64,000 nt of DNA. Origin: Lateolabrax maculatus (Eukaryota; Chordata; Actinopteri; Acropomatiformes; Lateolabracidae). The notes under the pieces are model-generated. The model saw only the letters and a program-made list of their open reading frames with translations, was not told the DNA's origin and did not search any database. Made by a program: the position numbers and the translations under genes. The DNA is taken from the NCBI GenBank assembly GCA_031216445.1, contig CM062202.1, positions 15,224,501 to 15,288,500 of the forward strand, written 5' to 3'. Positions within the stretch are counted from its first letter, which is position 1. Each line of letters opens with the position of its first letter. This document shows positions 1 through 14,300 of the stretch, piece after piece.

Positions 1-3000
1 TGTGTGTGTGTGTGTGTGTGTGTGTGTGAGAGGAGGGTTGATAAACAAAGAAAAAGTAAAAGGAAGAGGAAGAGAGGCTGAATATTGTTGAATATTGTGT
101 ATTTTAAGCATGTCAGTTAGAAAGCTAACAACCTGGAATTATTTTCATCTTTGTAAAATGTTCTTTAATGTGAGTTAATTTTTGTGTTCACAGCTGAATT
201 CTGGGATTTTCTAAATTACATATAAGTCCATGAGAGACACTCAATTACAGGTCAAAATCAGGTGACATAATTGTTACTCGTTGGCTTGAAAGGATATTGT
301 ATTTTTTCATGCAGGATGACATGTTTAGAGTTGACTTGTTCTCTCATTTTCCACACCCAAAATGTGTCCAGGCAGCTATTAACTGTCCAAACAACAGCAA
401 TGTATGATTACTTTAGAGCAAACTTAATTAAAATCATAATTTATTAATGACTGTCAGTTTCTAGTCCTCACAACTCTGCTCTCTCTACCCATTCGTCACT
501 GTTCTCTCAGCTGCACATCCTGCCAAACAACTCCGCAGTCACCTTGATACTTCAGCCTTCTGTTTACTCTCGCTCTTCCACTCACGTATTTTCTCCTGTC
601 TCGGGCTCAGTCACTTTCGCTCACTTTCTATCTGCTGTCTCTCTCTGATTTCTTCCTGCCTTTGTGTGTCTGCATTTTCAACCCCCTTACTTTCTCAACT
701 TCCTCCTGAATCAATATACTTGATTTTCTCTCCCGTCTCTTCCTGTCTGCACTTTTCTGCCCATGTCTATGTGTGTGTTGTGTTAGGATGTCTTTGACGT
801 CCACAACTGCAGAGTAAGCTATGGTAAAGTCAGGCGAAAAGTAAGAAGAGGGTGAAAGGAAGAAGAGCAAGACAGAGTGAGAGACAATGCAGAACTATGA
901 TGCTTTTGTTTTGTTTTGTTTTTTGCAACAGACAGCAATGACATGTTGTAAAACGGTATTGCATGTGTTGTATGTGTGTGTCAGAGAGAAAAGGGAGATG
1001 AAAGAGAAATCGTCCTCATCGCTATCTCTCTCCAGTTCTCAGACGTCTTTCCCCTTCTATTAACCTTGTCAGAGTCAATGTAGATCAAATATTGGTGCCA
1101 TATTAGATACATTAGAGGTAAATGCATAATTAATAACTTGGCTATAATAGGTGTGTGCATGATCTTTTGGTATGTAAGGTATGTGCCAATGTACGGAAAG
1201 AAGAAAAAGTGAGATGAATACAGAGAGCGGAGGAGGTGAAGAAAGAACAAAAGAAAAGATGAGGAGAGGAGAGGAGAAAATGAAGTTACAAATGACAAAG
1301 AACTCTTGTTATGATTGTGTTTTACATTTGCAGATTATCTACTGTGGGTAGACTATTTCAGATCTGATGTATAAACTGAACGTTAAGAATTCCACGATTT
1401 ATTTAGAGAACTTACAGACCATGAAAAACACCCATAATGTTAAGGGTGATTTACATGTAACAGTGCACTACGAGAGCACAGAAGGACACCAACACACAGC
1501 GACGGTCACAGCAGGCTGGCCTTTTTGGGCAGTACAGTGAAGTGTGACCACATCCTAAAACTATTCCAGTAATGTTGATCGTGAGAGGGGGAATACAGGA
1601 CAAATAGTTAACAGTCACAGGTTAACACACACACACACACACACACATACAGAGAGAGAAAACATGGAGCTTTTGATTGACGGATGGTAATTGGGGCTGA
1701 CTCCTTCACAGAGGGGATGTCTGGTCTGACACAGTGAAAGGACAAAGGTTAAACGACAGCATCTTCACTTTCTTTCTCGCTCTGCTGTCTTCTCCACACC
1801 ACCCCTCTGCTCTTTTCTCTAGCTCTTTCTCTATTTTGTAGCTCATGTCTATTTCTTTCCCTGCCTCTCTGTCTGTCCCTTACAGCTTGCGCCCTCCGTC
1901 TGTCTCCCCCCCCTTCCTCTCACTTTCTCTCTGTCTGTCTCTTTGTTGGACCAGCTGATTGGCTGGATTTCTCTCTGTATCACCAGGAGGGGGCCAATGA
2001 GTGAGCAGAATTTCACTAACTAACCGCCAGTGGTCGACTACCTGAGTGTCTTGTGGAAAGAGAGACAAGAGGCAAGGGCAGACGTGCTATAATAAATTGC
2101 TATTGTGATAAGAGTAAGGGGAGCAAAGGATGAGTTTGCTTATCGGATGTTGAAACAAAAATCAGTTTCCCATTCATCATGCATCCATAAAAGAAACCAC
2201 TGTATTCAGACATTCCCACACATTAATACACACATGGACGTGCACACATCTACAATTAGGAGGGAATCCATTGTCCTCCTGAGTAAGGGGGTTGTTGCTA
2301 GGCAACCTCTATTTCTAAGGTGAACACGACAGTGCTGAGGGAGAATAGTGAAAGAGAAAGCAAGACAGAGTGAGGGAGAGGGGGAGATAATGAGTGTCTG
2401 AAACCAGAGGGGTTGACCGCAGGAAACTCACACTTAATCATTGAAACCACATGTGAATGAAGACTCACATGCTCAAAAACACACAAACATGCACTTTTAT
2501 CCTTTCTCTTCCCATCGTCGTCACTCTCTCCTCTCATCTTTTGAGATGGATGGAGGATTAAGGATATTAAGGCTACAAAACCAGGCTTATTTGTGTGGAC
2601 AGCTGCATGGAGTTAATGTTTGTATGGTAATATGTAGTCAAGAGCTGGGTGGGTAATGTATTACAATGTTTTTCATTAAGCTACAGGAGGAGATTTTGCC
2701 ACTTTCTCAGAGTGTCTGTATGGATGTGTGTGTGACTGTGCATGTGTCGCTGAGCAGTATCACAATACAATCGAAATCAGACAGTCTTTCACACTGTTGG
2801 CGACAGGCCCTGCTTGGATTCTACTTACTGTAGACACCACTCAACTAATGCTTAGTAAGAGGAGTATGCTGACGCAGCCTTCTACTGGGAAATGTATTTT
2901 GGTTTTGGGTGTCCTGACAAAACTGCTGCACACTACAATGTGGCTGTCAAATGGGAGAAAATAATTTCATGGTAAGGAAAGCAATCATTCTTGCCCACCA

Positions 3001-4366
3001 TGTTTAGAAATATAAACACTTGCAAACATCTTCCCTCAAGTCTAAATACTGTTGAGGTTGCTGAACATATAGCCCTTTAGCTCAGAACAATTTTCTGTTT
3101 CAAGGGATCAAAAGCTATGTTTCAACAAACTTTACTTAAAAGCTGTTCAATTTAATTTCCTCAAAAAGTAAATTCTTAAAATTGATGTAAAACCAGTAGC
3201 TGATGTAAATGGGGCTGCAGCTAAAGATTATTATCACTATCAATTAATCCGCCTATTTTCTTCTTCATTATGTGATTGCTAGTTTTATATTTAAAATTTA
3301 AGAGCATTTTGAACTTAAACTCTGTTACTTAGGTCCGCCTGGCTTTAAGCCATCGGTGAAAGAGGAAGAGAGAGAGTGTGTTTAAGCTGTATGAACCAAT
3401 ACAGACAGCACTCCTTCTGTTGGTTTGAGAGTGGGAGTTGAGATTGAAATCCTGCCTGTTAAACAACTGCCTGTCTACTCTGACTGCTCAGAACATTTAG
3501 GGTTGCTTACTGGGTAGAATTGCTCGTGGCAAAAATAAGAAGCAGTATAAGCTGAAAAATGGCTACATATTCTATTGCTGAGTAGTTTTATTTTTTTTTT
3601 TTGCAAAACACATTGCTGTCTCTGACTTACAAGATTCATGATTACTCTGCATTTCATAAATCTGAAAAAACATGAAGAAAGTATGCCGAAAAGAAAGAGA
3701 GAAAGAGACACTGAAACACCTGTGAATAACCAAACATGAGTATGGGAAGTGAAACCAAATGTGGCCTGCAGCACATGTGTGAGTTTTTATACATTTGAAA
3801 TCTGAAGGTCTAATTTTTGCAAGCACCTGACCTATTTTGGTTGCACATACAATATTTACTTCCCTTCAAAAACCTTTTTTAATTCTATTCTAATTAGGTA
3901 AGGTGATCAAGCATACAGCCCCACTTCCATCAACAGATTGGGTGAAGATGCTGAATATACAGTAGCTGCATACAGCTGTATATATTGTACTGTTGTATAG
4001 TAATACAGAATATTATCGATTAGAATCAAGGCTTCATTACAACTATTAAAACAATGCAATATGTAACATTTAACAGTTTCACTTTAGTATAAAAAGGAAG
4101 AGACCAATCACACCATAAAATAATATGACTATGGCTAGTTGCCTAAAACAAAACCCACAAAACCCTTAAGCATTCATTTAACAGTTTTATTTAAGTTTAA
4201 TCTGTAACAAATGTGCAGAACAGCCAAGTTTAACAGAAAACAGAAAATGCTTAATGCACAAGTTCTAAGATTTGTGGTCTGATATACAGATATTTGTTTG
4301 CTACTTCACATTTCCCTTACCCCCACCCACATTCACCGCAAGTACAACTGTGCTTTACTCTAGAAA

Positions 4367-4417
4367 AAGCACTGCTGTTTACAAAACAGGATCTTTAACC
4401 AACTTAACCACAGTGCC
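4367..4417 (-). pseudogene. tRNA-Thr fragment (T-arm lost)
   Basis: The minus strand begins like tRNA-Thr (a GGCACTGTGG start, then TTAGTTGG-like D-arm bases) and ends with the 3' acceptor strand, but the T arm and part of the anticodon arm are missing. Flanking sequence resembles that of the neighbouring copy, so it is a decayed member of the same local duplication. Confidence 0.75.
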
Positions 4418-4879
4418 ATACGTGTGGGCTAAGAAGCATTGTTTAGGTTGGCAACCTCAAAAGAAAACGTATTGAATTGAATCACCATAAATAGGTTGCC
4501 TTTAAGACCGAAAAATTACAAAACAACAACAAACAAAACATTCTTCAGCTTTTGTCTGGCCTATTTTATAAGGTTTCATCTGCAAGTAATGTGCAAAACA
4601 GCAAGGTTTCACTGAAACATAAAGCAATTACTCCAATCAACTTCTAAATATTTGGGTCAGTTTTTAAAAATCCAATTTTAAAAGGTTTGAAATACAGCAT
4701 ATACCATTATACCCAATATTGGCCTCCACCATCACAGCATTTATATTTAAACAGCAGTTTAGTTTGGTTGTACACTGGAGCTAGGTAGTAGGTCGCAGCC
4801 GTTACTCAGGGAGATGACAGCACTTCACATTTAGCTTCCCCTGATCCACAATCTCCATACTGCACTGGACTATAGAAGA

Positions 4880-4955
4880 GGAACTACTGGGATTTGAACG
4901 CAGGCGCTCATCTATTTACTAGAGAGGCAATTTAACCAACTAAGCCATTGCATCG
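4880..4955 (-). pseudogene. tRNA-Thr(AGT) pseudogene
   Basis: The D arm GGCTTAGTTGG and anticodon loop CTAGTAA are recognisable, but the acceptor stem and variable region have mutated and no longer pair. It lies in fchsd2 intron 3, about 300 bases downstream of exon 3 in the gene's direction. Confidence 0.8.
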
Positions 4956-5255
4956 CATCAAAACCCAAGCTTCAGGTTAGCAACCTTAAAATATTATTTC
5001 ATAAAAGGTATACACTGAACTGACTCACCACAGACTAATAGCCTCTAAGTCTGAAATTACAAAACAATAAAAAATGTAAGAGCACGAAGCATTAGGCTTT
5101 TGTGAATGATGTTGCATTGGAAATATTAAGTGCTTACAGTAATACACTACTTCTAAACCTTTGGATCAGGCTTCAGGTTTCTTTCAAATTAGCATTTTTT
5201 AAGTACATAATTTCAACCTCCACCACCTACACAAGTATTCAGCAGCCGGTCTTAC

Positions 5256-5301
5256 CTGTGCATAGTCCCTCTCCAGCTGTCCCTTCTTCAGACTGTAGCT
5301 C
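5256..5301 (-). CDS. fchsd2: fchsd2 coding exon 3
   Basis: This 46-base micro-exon lies between a CTCTCTGTAG acceptor and a GTAAGA donor. Its first base completes the split arginine; the other 45 encode SYSLKKGQLERDYAQ, aligning with human TFSQKRAAIEREYAQ. It sits within the tRNA-Thr duplication region, with decayed tRNA copies on one side (4.37 and 4.88 kb) and intact ones on the other. Confidence 0.88.
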
Positions 5302-8300
5302 CTACAGAGAGAGAAAGAAACAAAGATTTGTTTAAGTTTCTGCAGGGGATGGACATTTTATGTAATATTAAATAACTGTTATGAGTTCAAACAAATGCTT
5401 ACTGCAGTTGACAAGTAATTGTCGTTTGTAAAATAAATTATATTGTACAGAGGTACTGTATATACTTTAATGACAGGATGAAGATTATATATTTTCCACA
5501 AATAGTTTCTGCACTGTAATGAAAAAAGAACAAGTGTAACAATCATGACCGGTCTCCTCAGACATTTCAGGAGTGCACTCAGTGACCTCAACATTATGCA
5601 AAAGAGAGACACATTTTTTTTACTGCTCGACAGTTTTAAAATGAAAAAATAAATAAAAAAGCTATCCAGCTATGATCCGCAAAATGCACAAACCATTACA
5701 AACTTTCCCCTTGCCCTCTCTACATCACACAGCATCCTGGCAGCAGAGACAGTGGAAGCTCTTATCAGTGCCCAGGAATGTGCAGAATGAAAAACATAAC
5801 GTGAGGTACCTATACGATTACACAGACAGATAAATGTACCAGCATTGATTGCTGAATGAACAAAGCAGCATGTATACTGGAGATGACCTCACCTAGTGTG
5901 CAAACATTTTACCTGTGTATTTTGACATAAATTAGACTATTTATATTTAAATAGCATCTTCATCATTGTGTAATATATGAAGAAGTTGGTCTTCACAACA
6001 AAAAGTTGTTTGTAAATGACTCCTACTAAAGCTGCCTCAATATGTAACATCTCTTCTTCTTGAAAACACTGTCTTCGAGGACTTGACTGACTTATAAATG
6101 ATTTTAAAACTCTAGTCTCATCTAACTTGGGATATTTAAAATCTTTTTAGGAGTGTCTGTGATTGTTTCTGTGTTTTGTGTCTCCCTCAGTCTCAGATCT
6201 TGATCTCAATGACATTACAGATGTTACATAATAAAGTTTCATAAAAGAAATATATTATCACCTCAAGCCTTTGCTTTTCAGATAGAAATAAAGCTTTCTG
6301 TAGTGATTCATGTACAATTATGCTGGACTTTAGAAAAGGCACTGCTGGGATTTGAACCCAGGATCTCCTGTTTACTAGACAGGCGCTTTAACCAACTAAG
6401 CCACAGCGCCACGCCTGAAGCACTGGAAAGGTCAATCCTTAGCCGGGCAACTGCTGTGAATTATGATAAACAGATTATTTTCATCTTCTTCCTCTTTTAC
6501 CTGCTCCTGTTAGAGGTCACCACAGTGGATATCTGAATTTATGATCTATCTATTTGATTTGGAAATTCATTTTCGCTGGGTGCCTCCATATTTAACTGGG
6601 CTTGTGACCGGCACTAAGAATGCACTGGCCTGTGCATCCCACAGTGGTTGGGTTGTAACTGGGCAACAACAAAACCCTTACGATTAGTAGACGTCCTGCT
6701 CTACCTCTTGAGCCACCGGCCGGCTAAACTGCCTGCTTTGATGTTAGAAGATATTCAAGGAAAGTAATTAAGTAAAATAGAATGATGGCACCAAGTACTA
6801 CACCTTCTGGCCGATTTTATGATTTTATAATGCTACTACTGCCTAAATGCAGCCGGGAACCAGACGAATCTGTAAGCTCATTTGCTCTGGCAGATACGTC
6901 TGGCTCAACTCCCATCAAACTGATTACTCTGCCGATTTATCGGGATAACCAATCACAAGCGTTAATCTAGTACGAGGCGGGTTTAATACGATGACTGAAA
7001 GAGACGAGCGCCATTCAGGTATCTTTGTAAATATCCAACATGGCACTACCGTGTCTCTCGGCTGGCTACAGTGGCAGTATTTAACGGACTGGGCTGTAAA
7101 TTTTGTCTAAAAGAAGAGCAAACAACTGCACTTAAACTTTATGCTGATAAGAAATATGTGTTTGCTGAACTTCTGACAGGACGTACCGTCTGACAGGACA
7201 GTGTTTCATCGCCCTGATTGGTTGTCTCTGCCCGTGGATAACGTGGAAATCGAAAATGATTTGAGAGCTTCCAGACGAATACGCATTTGCGATTCAGTGT
7301 GGCATTGCCAGGCTAGCCTAAATGTGCAGGAGGCAAGCTATTATTCGAGTTAATTGCGACAATTCCCGTGTCCAGCAGCGTTATCAGCCCTACATGGAGA
7401 GCTGGTTCTGGGTGCTTACAACAAGGTCAACAAAACGGAACAAAGTTTGGTTAAAAACAAACACAGTGCTGTTATGTACACACATAACAGGTAGGTGAAA
7501 AAATAGGCAAATATAAATATATATATATATAAGGCAAATCAGTTACAAGAAATCTATATTATCTATATAAATCTATATATATATATATTTGTTTGGAAAA
7601 TTGAATTCAAGTGCACCAGTTAAAATAAACCTAATGCAAGAAGAATCAAATGTAATCAAAATATCTGACAAAACATGAAATCACAGACCAGTATTTGTTT
7701 AGCTGGGTGTTAAATTAACATGACTTAAAGAATTGACACTGCTTCCCCCAGGCTGTTTTGAAAATGCAATGACTGTAGGCCTTTCGCTGAGTGCAGTTTT
7801 AAATCTTCTATTAAAGCCGCACTGAATATGTAGCCCAAGGATATATCCTATGCATATGTAATAATAAATTACATGTTTTTTTTTTTTTATTGTAGTACTA
7901 AATTTTAACCAATCCTGTCAAAATGAACTCAGACTGTGTGAGGGAATTTAACAGCCACAATCGAGCAACAACTGGAAATGGAAACAGTGGGGGAACACAC
8001 AGAGAGAAAGACAACACTAACTGTAAGCGTAGACAGCATAATTACTGCCAAATCTCTCTATGCTAATTACAGCCCAAACAAATAGGGCAGTGCTTCTTGT
8101 CAAATGTTTCCCAAGGCATCATTTTGTGTTAAACCTGCTGAGTTCCGTCTGTTTTCTAAACAGAGGCTGCTTTAGATTTCCGGGTTTAATATCTGAAAAG
8201 AGACATGAAACATCCTTATTGTCTGAACCAGTCTTTTACAGTCTGCACAGAGCGCCGCAACCGAAAACTGCAACACGTCCAACTGTCAATGATCTACTGC

Positions 8301-11300
8301 AAGAGGCTGGAGCACGTGTTCTGTGTTTAACTCCTCCCCCGTGCATGTCAGCTGAAATACTACACGCTCCCTCCCCTGATCACCAGACGCCTCCACCCCC
8401 GCCCTTCGGTGTCGGGTCTGTAGTCTAACAAAAAGAGTGTGCTCGTCCCTCCCTGCAGGCCTCGTTGGCGCAGTAGGCAGCGCGTCAGTCTCATAATCTG
8501 AAGGTCGTGAGTTCGAGCCTCACACGGGGCACGGTGTTTTGAAATTGATTTGAAAGCCAGCAATGGTTCAACTAATAGCCAACAGCCAATGTCATGTCTA
8601 TGAAGATAAATAAATGCCCAAACCCTGAAACAAATCTATATACGGATTCAACTGGGAGAGAATCTGCTGATTAAACTCATAATACGCACATTAACAACAC
8701 TTACTTTGATTATGATTCTATGTAATAACAACATTTATGTGATCTCTTACATCAAAATGAGCTGAACAAAGTCACCCTACTTTGCAACATGACGCTTGGT
8801 GATCACGAATGTCAGTGTGTATGTGTTGAAACTGTCTCTTCACTCTTGCTGTTGGATAGATGTTTGTGCTCGGTTCTAAGCTCAACTAGATCAGCAGTGA
8901 CAGCCGTTTTTTTATTCTTCGTGTCAGTAATGCAAAGCCCCAACAAACACAGCTTTGTTGTTGTGTATGGAGCCTCTCGTGTGCAACAGACATATACGCT
9001 ATTTCAGTGGCTAATTATCATGAATTTGTGTATATACAAGCGTTTTATAAACAAATCCACTGCAGCTTCTTCCAACTTAGAATAGACTAGGTTTCAGCCG
9101 TCATGTGCCTCCACTGTCCAGTTTCCAAACAAAAATGATATGCATACAACCCCAAAGACTAATGAGTAGCTCAGCTATGCCACATCTGTACCTGATCAGT
9201 GAGATGAAAGAGAAAAAGGGTTTACTGGCCATCCAGGCCGAGTTGTCAGAATAAATTATAACAAGTCTTTAGCAAGTACTGGAAATTTGTTGTTGTAAAA
9301 ATAGATCTACTGAACTTGCAGCCTTATTTTCAAGTCATAGCGTTAAGTAATGTTCCTGAGTTGTCCTGTAAGTGTAATCTCATCCCAAAGATAAATAAAT
9401 GTCATGCATTGTGGTTACAAATCATGACTTGCAGGAAGCCCAATAATAAAGTAGACTGCAACAGAGAATATTGCTTTTCTAAAAGCACCTCTACGGTAAT
9501 TTCAGGATGACATCTGAGAACAGCTCTTTGCCTGCCAGTTGAAAAGGCACTGCTGAGATTTGACTTATAAGTTGGCTATACGTATATGGGTAATAACATA
9601 AGTAAACTTATCACAAGTACGACAACTGGTCTAATATAAGAAGTTTACATTCTGTCTGAAATTTGAACACTTTTTTTTTTGGGGGGGGGGGGGGGGGTTA
9701 AAGATACCTTAGCAATAATCACAAATGATGGCCTGTGCCTTTAACCACACAAACATTATCTTACCTTCCTTAGAAAAGGCACTGCTGGGATTCGAACCCA
9801 GGATCTCCTGTTTACTAGACAGGCGCTTTAACCAACTAAGCCACAGCGCCCTGTGTCATTGGCTCAGAGGGCACTTTTGAAAGTGTGAATTAATGTCTGG
9901 GAAAATTAAATAAAAAGCGGATAACCGTTGTTCACTAAACAAGCACTTTAACCACCTAAGTCACAACGCCTCCTGCAGCGCACTGTGGACAGCTACATGT
10001 GTCAGAACTCATCACTGCCTCTGACCAATGGATAATGTTGTCACAAATGTTATTAGTTCCCTTATTATGTAAACAAATGCATGGGCATGTGTGTGTATTG
10101 TGTGAAGTGTACTTCCCTTCAGTAGACTCCCATCTCTAATTGTATCAGTCTGATACAATTTCAGCCCTAGCTGAAATACATTAAGGGAAAAGAAATTTGG
10201 CATTTAACCAAGCATTTTAAGTTGCCGAACCTTACCTGAGTGGGTTATATTGAGTTATATTTCACTATCCTTAACATACCTAGAGCCACACTGTCAATGA
10301 CCTTGGAAAGGATGATCTCTAGCTTGGCTACCTCGAAAAACAGCTTCCATAAAAGCAACATATTGGAGTGAAACACCATAACCTGTACACACTTCCACTG
10401 TAACAACACATTCTGAAACAGAGTTTAAGAATTTAAGCCAAATCTTTTTATTTTTACATTACCATGTTTAGAGTGACGTTTCATCATGATGCATCTGTTA
10501 TGAAATGGTATGAGACATTTGGAAAGATAGTGTTAAAGGCACTGCTGGGATTTGAACCCAGGATCTCCTGTTTACTAGACAGGCGCTTTAACCAACTAAG
10601 CCACAGCACCCTGCATGAACCCAAACCACCCATCCAGAAAACAATGTCCGTAGTGCTTAGTTGGTGACATGAAACATACTGCCACTGATCAGTGGATTAT
10701 GTTGTAAAGTCTGTCATTGGTTCCATTAATATGTAAAAGGAATGATGGAAATGTGTGACAGTCAGGAGCAGTTGATTGTATGAGATGTAATTCCCCATTT
10801 ATTCATTATTTCTTTCTCTACACAGGAAGCATTTAAGCCCTAGCAAATATTAAACTTTGTCAAACCATATGAAAGTGGCAAAGGCATTTAACTAAGTGTT
10901 TTAAGACACTAATTCTGTTTTTTTTTTTCTAGTTGATCTTTCACTGACCTTAACCAAGCAGCTTTGGTTAAGTGGCTGGCTGACAATTCCCTTCCCTCAG
11001 GTCTGGAGAAAAGGCACTGCTGGGATTTGAACCCAGGATCTCCTGTTTACTAGACAGGCGCTTTAACCAACTAAGCCACAGCGCCCATAGAAGCACTTAC
11101 TCTCACTGTATTTGGCAGACAGCATTTTCTTGAGAAACCTGACTAATGTTCAACTTAAGAATTCTTTAGAAATTCAGCTGTAGAATGAAATGTGCAAAAG
11201 AACGCGGAAAGCAGTGGTAAAAAGTGAGCTGTCACTCCCAATACTGAATTTGGGTGACTCAATTTCAGTAGCTGCAACTGGCTGTGGCAGAGATATGAGG

Positions 11301-14300
11301 CAAGGTAACCAATCAATTAGAAAGTATTAAAAACTAAAAATATATCTTATAATATCAGTTTCTTTGTGTACTGGTTAGGACGGCCCCCTAATAGTCGACC
11401 AAACGTTAGTCATTTAAAACTTAAAACTCAAACCAATGTATATTTAAATAATTAAGCAATATCATAAACATGCGACGACTAGTCGACTAATGGATTGAAC
11501 TAACAACTACTGCTCGAATTAAAAAAATCAGGGGCAGCCCTAGTAGTAGTGAGAACATACAAGTCAAGTAAACACCAATACACACATGGACACACACAGA
11601 CAAACGCTCATCCTCACTGGGACATGTCTAGGCTTTAGACATATTTACCTCACATGTAAATATGGACAAAATATGGACACCCAATTACCATCTAGAAATA
11701 TCTCACAACCACGAGGTGTGTTTGTATTGTACTGTGTTTTTTCTTAAAGCAGAATTTAAATAAACGGGTCAGCCCTTTCAGGGTGAGTCTTGAGTGGTTA
11801 TTTGGCTAGTATTATGGGATACACAGTTATTCTCCTAAGACGCTTGTATGGAACTCTGTATTCCTCACACTTGCTTTCCTCATTCCCTGTGTCTCCATGT
11901 TCCTTCCTTACTCTTATCCCGTCTTCTTTGCCTTTCTGCACTCTCTCCACTCTCAACTACCCCTTCTCCCCCCTTCATCTATCTCTCTACCCCGCCACTC
12001 CGTCTGCCCATCATGTGTGTATGTTTGTAAGTGTATCGTGCACAAGTCAGAAAGCAGTGTCAGCATCAGCTGTGCATGGAGAATTAAGGGAAAAAAAAAA
12101 AAAAAACCCAGATGAGTGTGCGTCTGACAGGAAATACTTAAGTGCTTGGGAGTGGACTCTAAGTGTATGTACTGTATGTGCTTGTAAAGGCAGACAGAGG
12201 CAATGATCAAACGTGGGAAAACCACTGAGATCAATGGTTTACAGGACGCAGCCTGAGATCAGTGACAACAGGATAAGCAACATGAGTCACATACAGAGAC
12301 AGAGGCGGAGGAGGGGGGTCGTGTTTTCACACTGCGTGATCGCCAAAAGACACAATAGAGCAGATTGACTTTAGTTTTTCAACTCCAAAACCAAGTAGAC
12401 AAAAACATCTTATTCAATTTCAGAATACAATACAATTGATAAGTTAATAGACTGATGTTAATGCCATTAAATCATGTTAGTATAAATTCATTCTTTAAGG
12501 GGCTGTGTGCTAGCATTGAAGACATTAGCTTTATACAAACCCATCCCACTACTTCTCATTCCTGTTGTAAAAACCAAAAATGCTCCTACTGGTCAGAGCT
12601 CATTCAGGACACAATCATTAAAAATGTTCAAACAGTGCAAGATAACATTTACCGAACGCTCTCTGACATGTTCAATCTTGCCCAGACCAGTAGAGACTCT
12701 CTGCAGGTTTGAAAAACCAGTTGTTAGGGCTAAATAAGGCTTAAAATTGGGGTTTGAATCATGCAGTTTGTTTCCTATCTGTCTCAAAGGCCTTTTGCTA
12801 TAACCAACCCTGTGCTTTGACTGTCACGTGGTGAAGGTCAAGGGAAAACAGAATTCCAGAGTCAGAATATTATTACCTTGTTGTGAAAAAATCTGAAATG
12901 GAAACAGGAGCAGAAAGAGTTGACCAAGATATACCAGAAACTGTTCCCTCTCAGTAAGTGAAGGAATGTAGCCATAACATCGCAGCAAACTATTTTTCTT
13001 ATCAGTTGTGGTTTCTGAAATGAGGGGTCAAAGGGATCTCTGTGGAGACATGAAGACATTCTTCAAACAATGCAATAAAACAAATGCAATTTTCAGTCAG
13101 AGACGGTGGATGTCACTTTGTCACAATTCAGGATGATTTGAGGTATGACACTTGAATCTGTCACAGAATAAAGCTTCAACACTGACTGACTGCTTAGTGC
13201 ACTGCCATGGTTAATTAATTAGAGGCAATTGTAGGAATTGAAATCTGTCGTCATTGCTCTGACGGGGACTGAAGTTAATTGAGCATAGTGTTTTCTATTA
13301 TACCAATCCTGAAAATACTGCTGTGGCACATAATAAGAGAAAACCAGAAACAGAAATACTCTATAATATTATCGACCAAATATCACATGTTATTTATATA
13401 TATGACTCAAATTCTGTGCCACTTTTACAACACTTTACCATGATGGTAATGATACAAACTTATTTTAAGAGCACTGCATTAAATGTACCACTGCTAGAAC
13501 AGATTATTTTCAGTTGCTGAGAACTTAACTTAAATTCTTTGTCTGGTTATTCTTCCCATTGACAAAATATTAGACATATTAGAAAGTACTTTCAGATGCA
13601 ACAGCACCATAAACTACAGCCTCCAAAAAGGCCAATTGAATCTACTGTCACACACGGTCTCATTAAACACTAAATAACATAAGCATCACAAAGGTAGGAT
13701 TCATTGCAGGGCCGTTATATTGCATTGCATTAAAATTAATGGCTGTTTATACAGTGTTGTTGTGGTATTTCAGTGCACTAGATACTGTACAAAGTATATA
13801 TTTATATTATAATTTGTATAACAGATGAGATGCTTTGGTTTAATTCTTATTTGTAATGTTTATTATCTGTCTTACATGGTGTCCTCTTGTGATTTTGAAT
13901 AACGGCAGAGGTTGCTTGTGGTGTCATTTCGCCAAATACAGAGGCCACCTAATTATATTAGGAGGGTGTGAATCAGCATTGCATTAATTTGGGTCTTTTC
14001 TCCCAATGAGTCCTTGATTTTCTGTTCCTCCTCTTCCCAAATTATGGAGGCTAGAGTGAAAAGCATTAATGAGGACTCTGATAGCATTTTGGGTTGAAAC
14101 TGGGGAGGCCAATCTAGCTACTCAGCATGGAGACCCATTAGGATTTAATGATATCTGCAGATTATTCCTAGGATTCGGTCAATAAATTTGAGTGAAACCC
14201 AAATTTAATTTATCCCATGCAAATGTGCCACATAAACCACAGACATGGGGGGTAAATTCCTAAATCCCATCAGGGCCCCAGTTCTGGTCCAGCCCAGTCC

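Larger units (their letters stand above)
1..5255. other. fchsd2 intron 3 (part)
   Basis: I found no credible coding exon. The stretch contains (TG)n at 1-28, (AC)n at about 1626-1647, and a truncated copy of the CTGCAAC-type inverted-repeat element at about 3210-3262. The two decayed tRNA-Thr copies annotated separately are also here. Open frames in this range lack family resemblance and splice support. Confidence 0.6.
9905..11085. repeat. tandem duplicated units carrying tRNA-Thr
   Basis: The segment starting near 10010 (CTGACCAATGGATAATGTTG..., then ATTTCAGCCCTAGC) recurs in diverged form from about 10675 (CTGATCAGTGGATTATGTTG..., then AAGCCCTAGC). The offset is about 640-665 bases, and each unit includes a tRNA-Thr copy. 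The tRNA family therefore grew here by unequal tandem duplication rather than retroposition. Confidence 0.7.

Noticed and set aside
10138..10160. A perfect 11-bp palindrome AATTGTATCAG-T-CTGATACAATT
   Set aside because: Short enough to be chance in AT-rich DNA. The paralogous tandem unit does not preserve it, so there is no sign of function.
11790..12234. Overlapping frames in three phases and on the opposite strand
   Set aside because: Pyrimidine-rich low-complexity DNA in fchsd2 intron 2; mutual overlap shows compositional origin.
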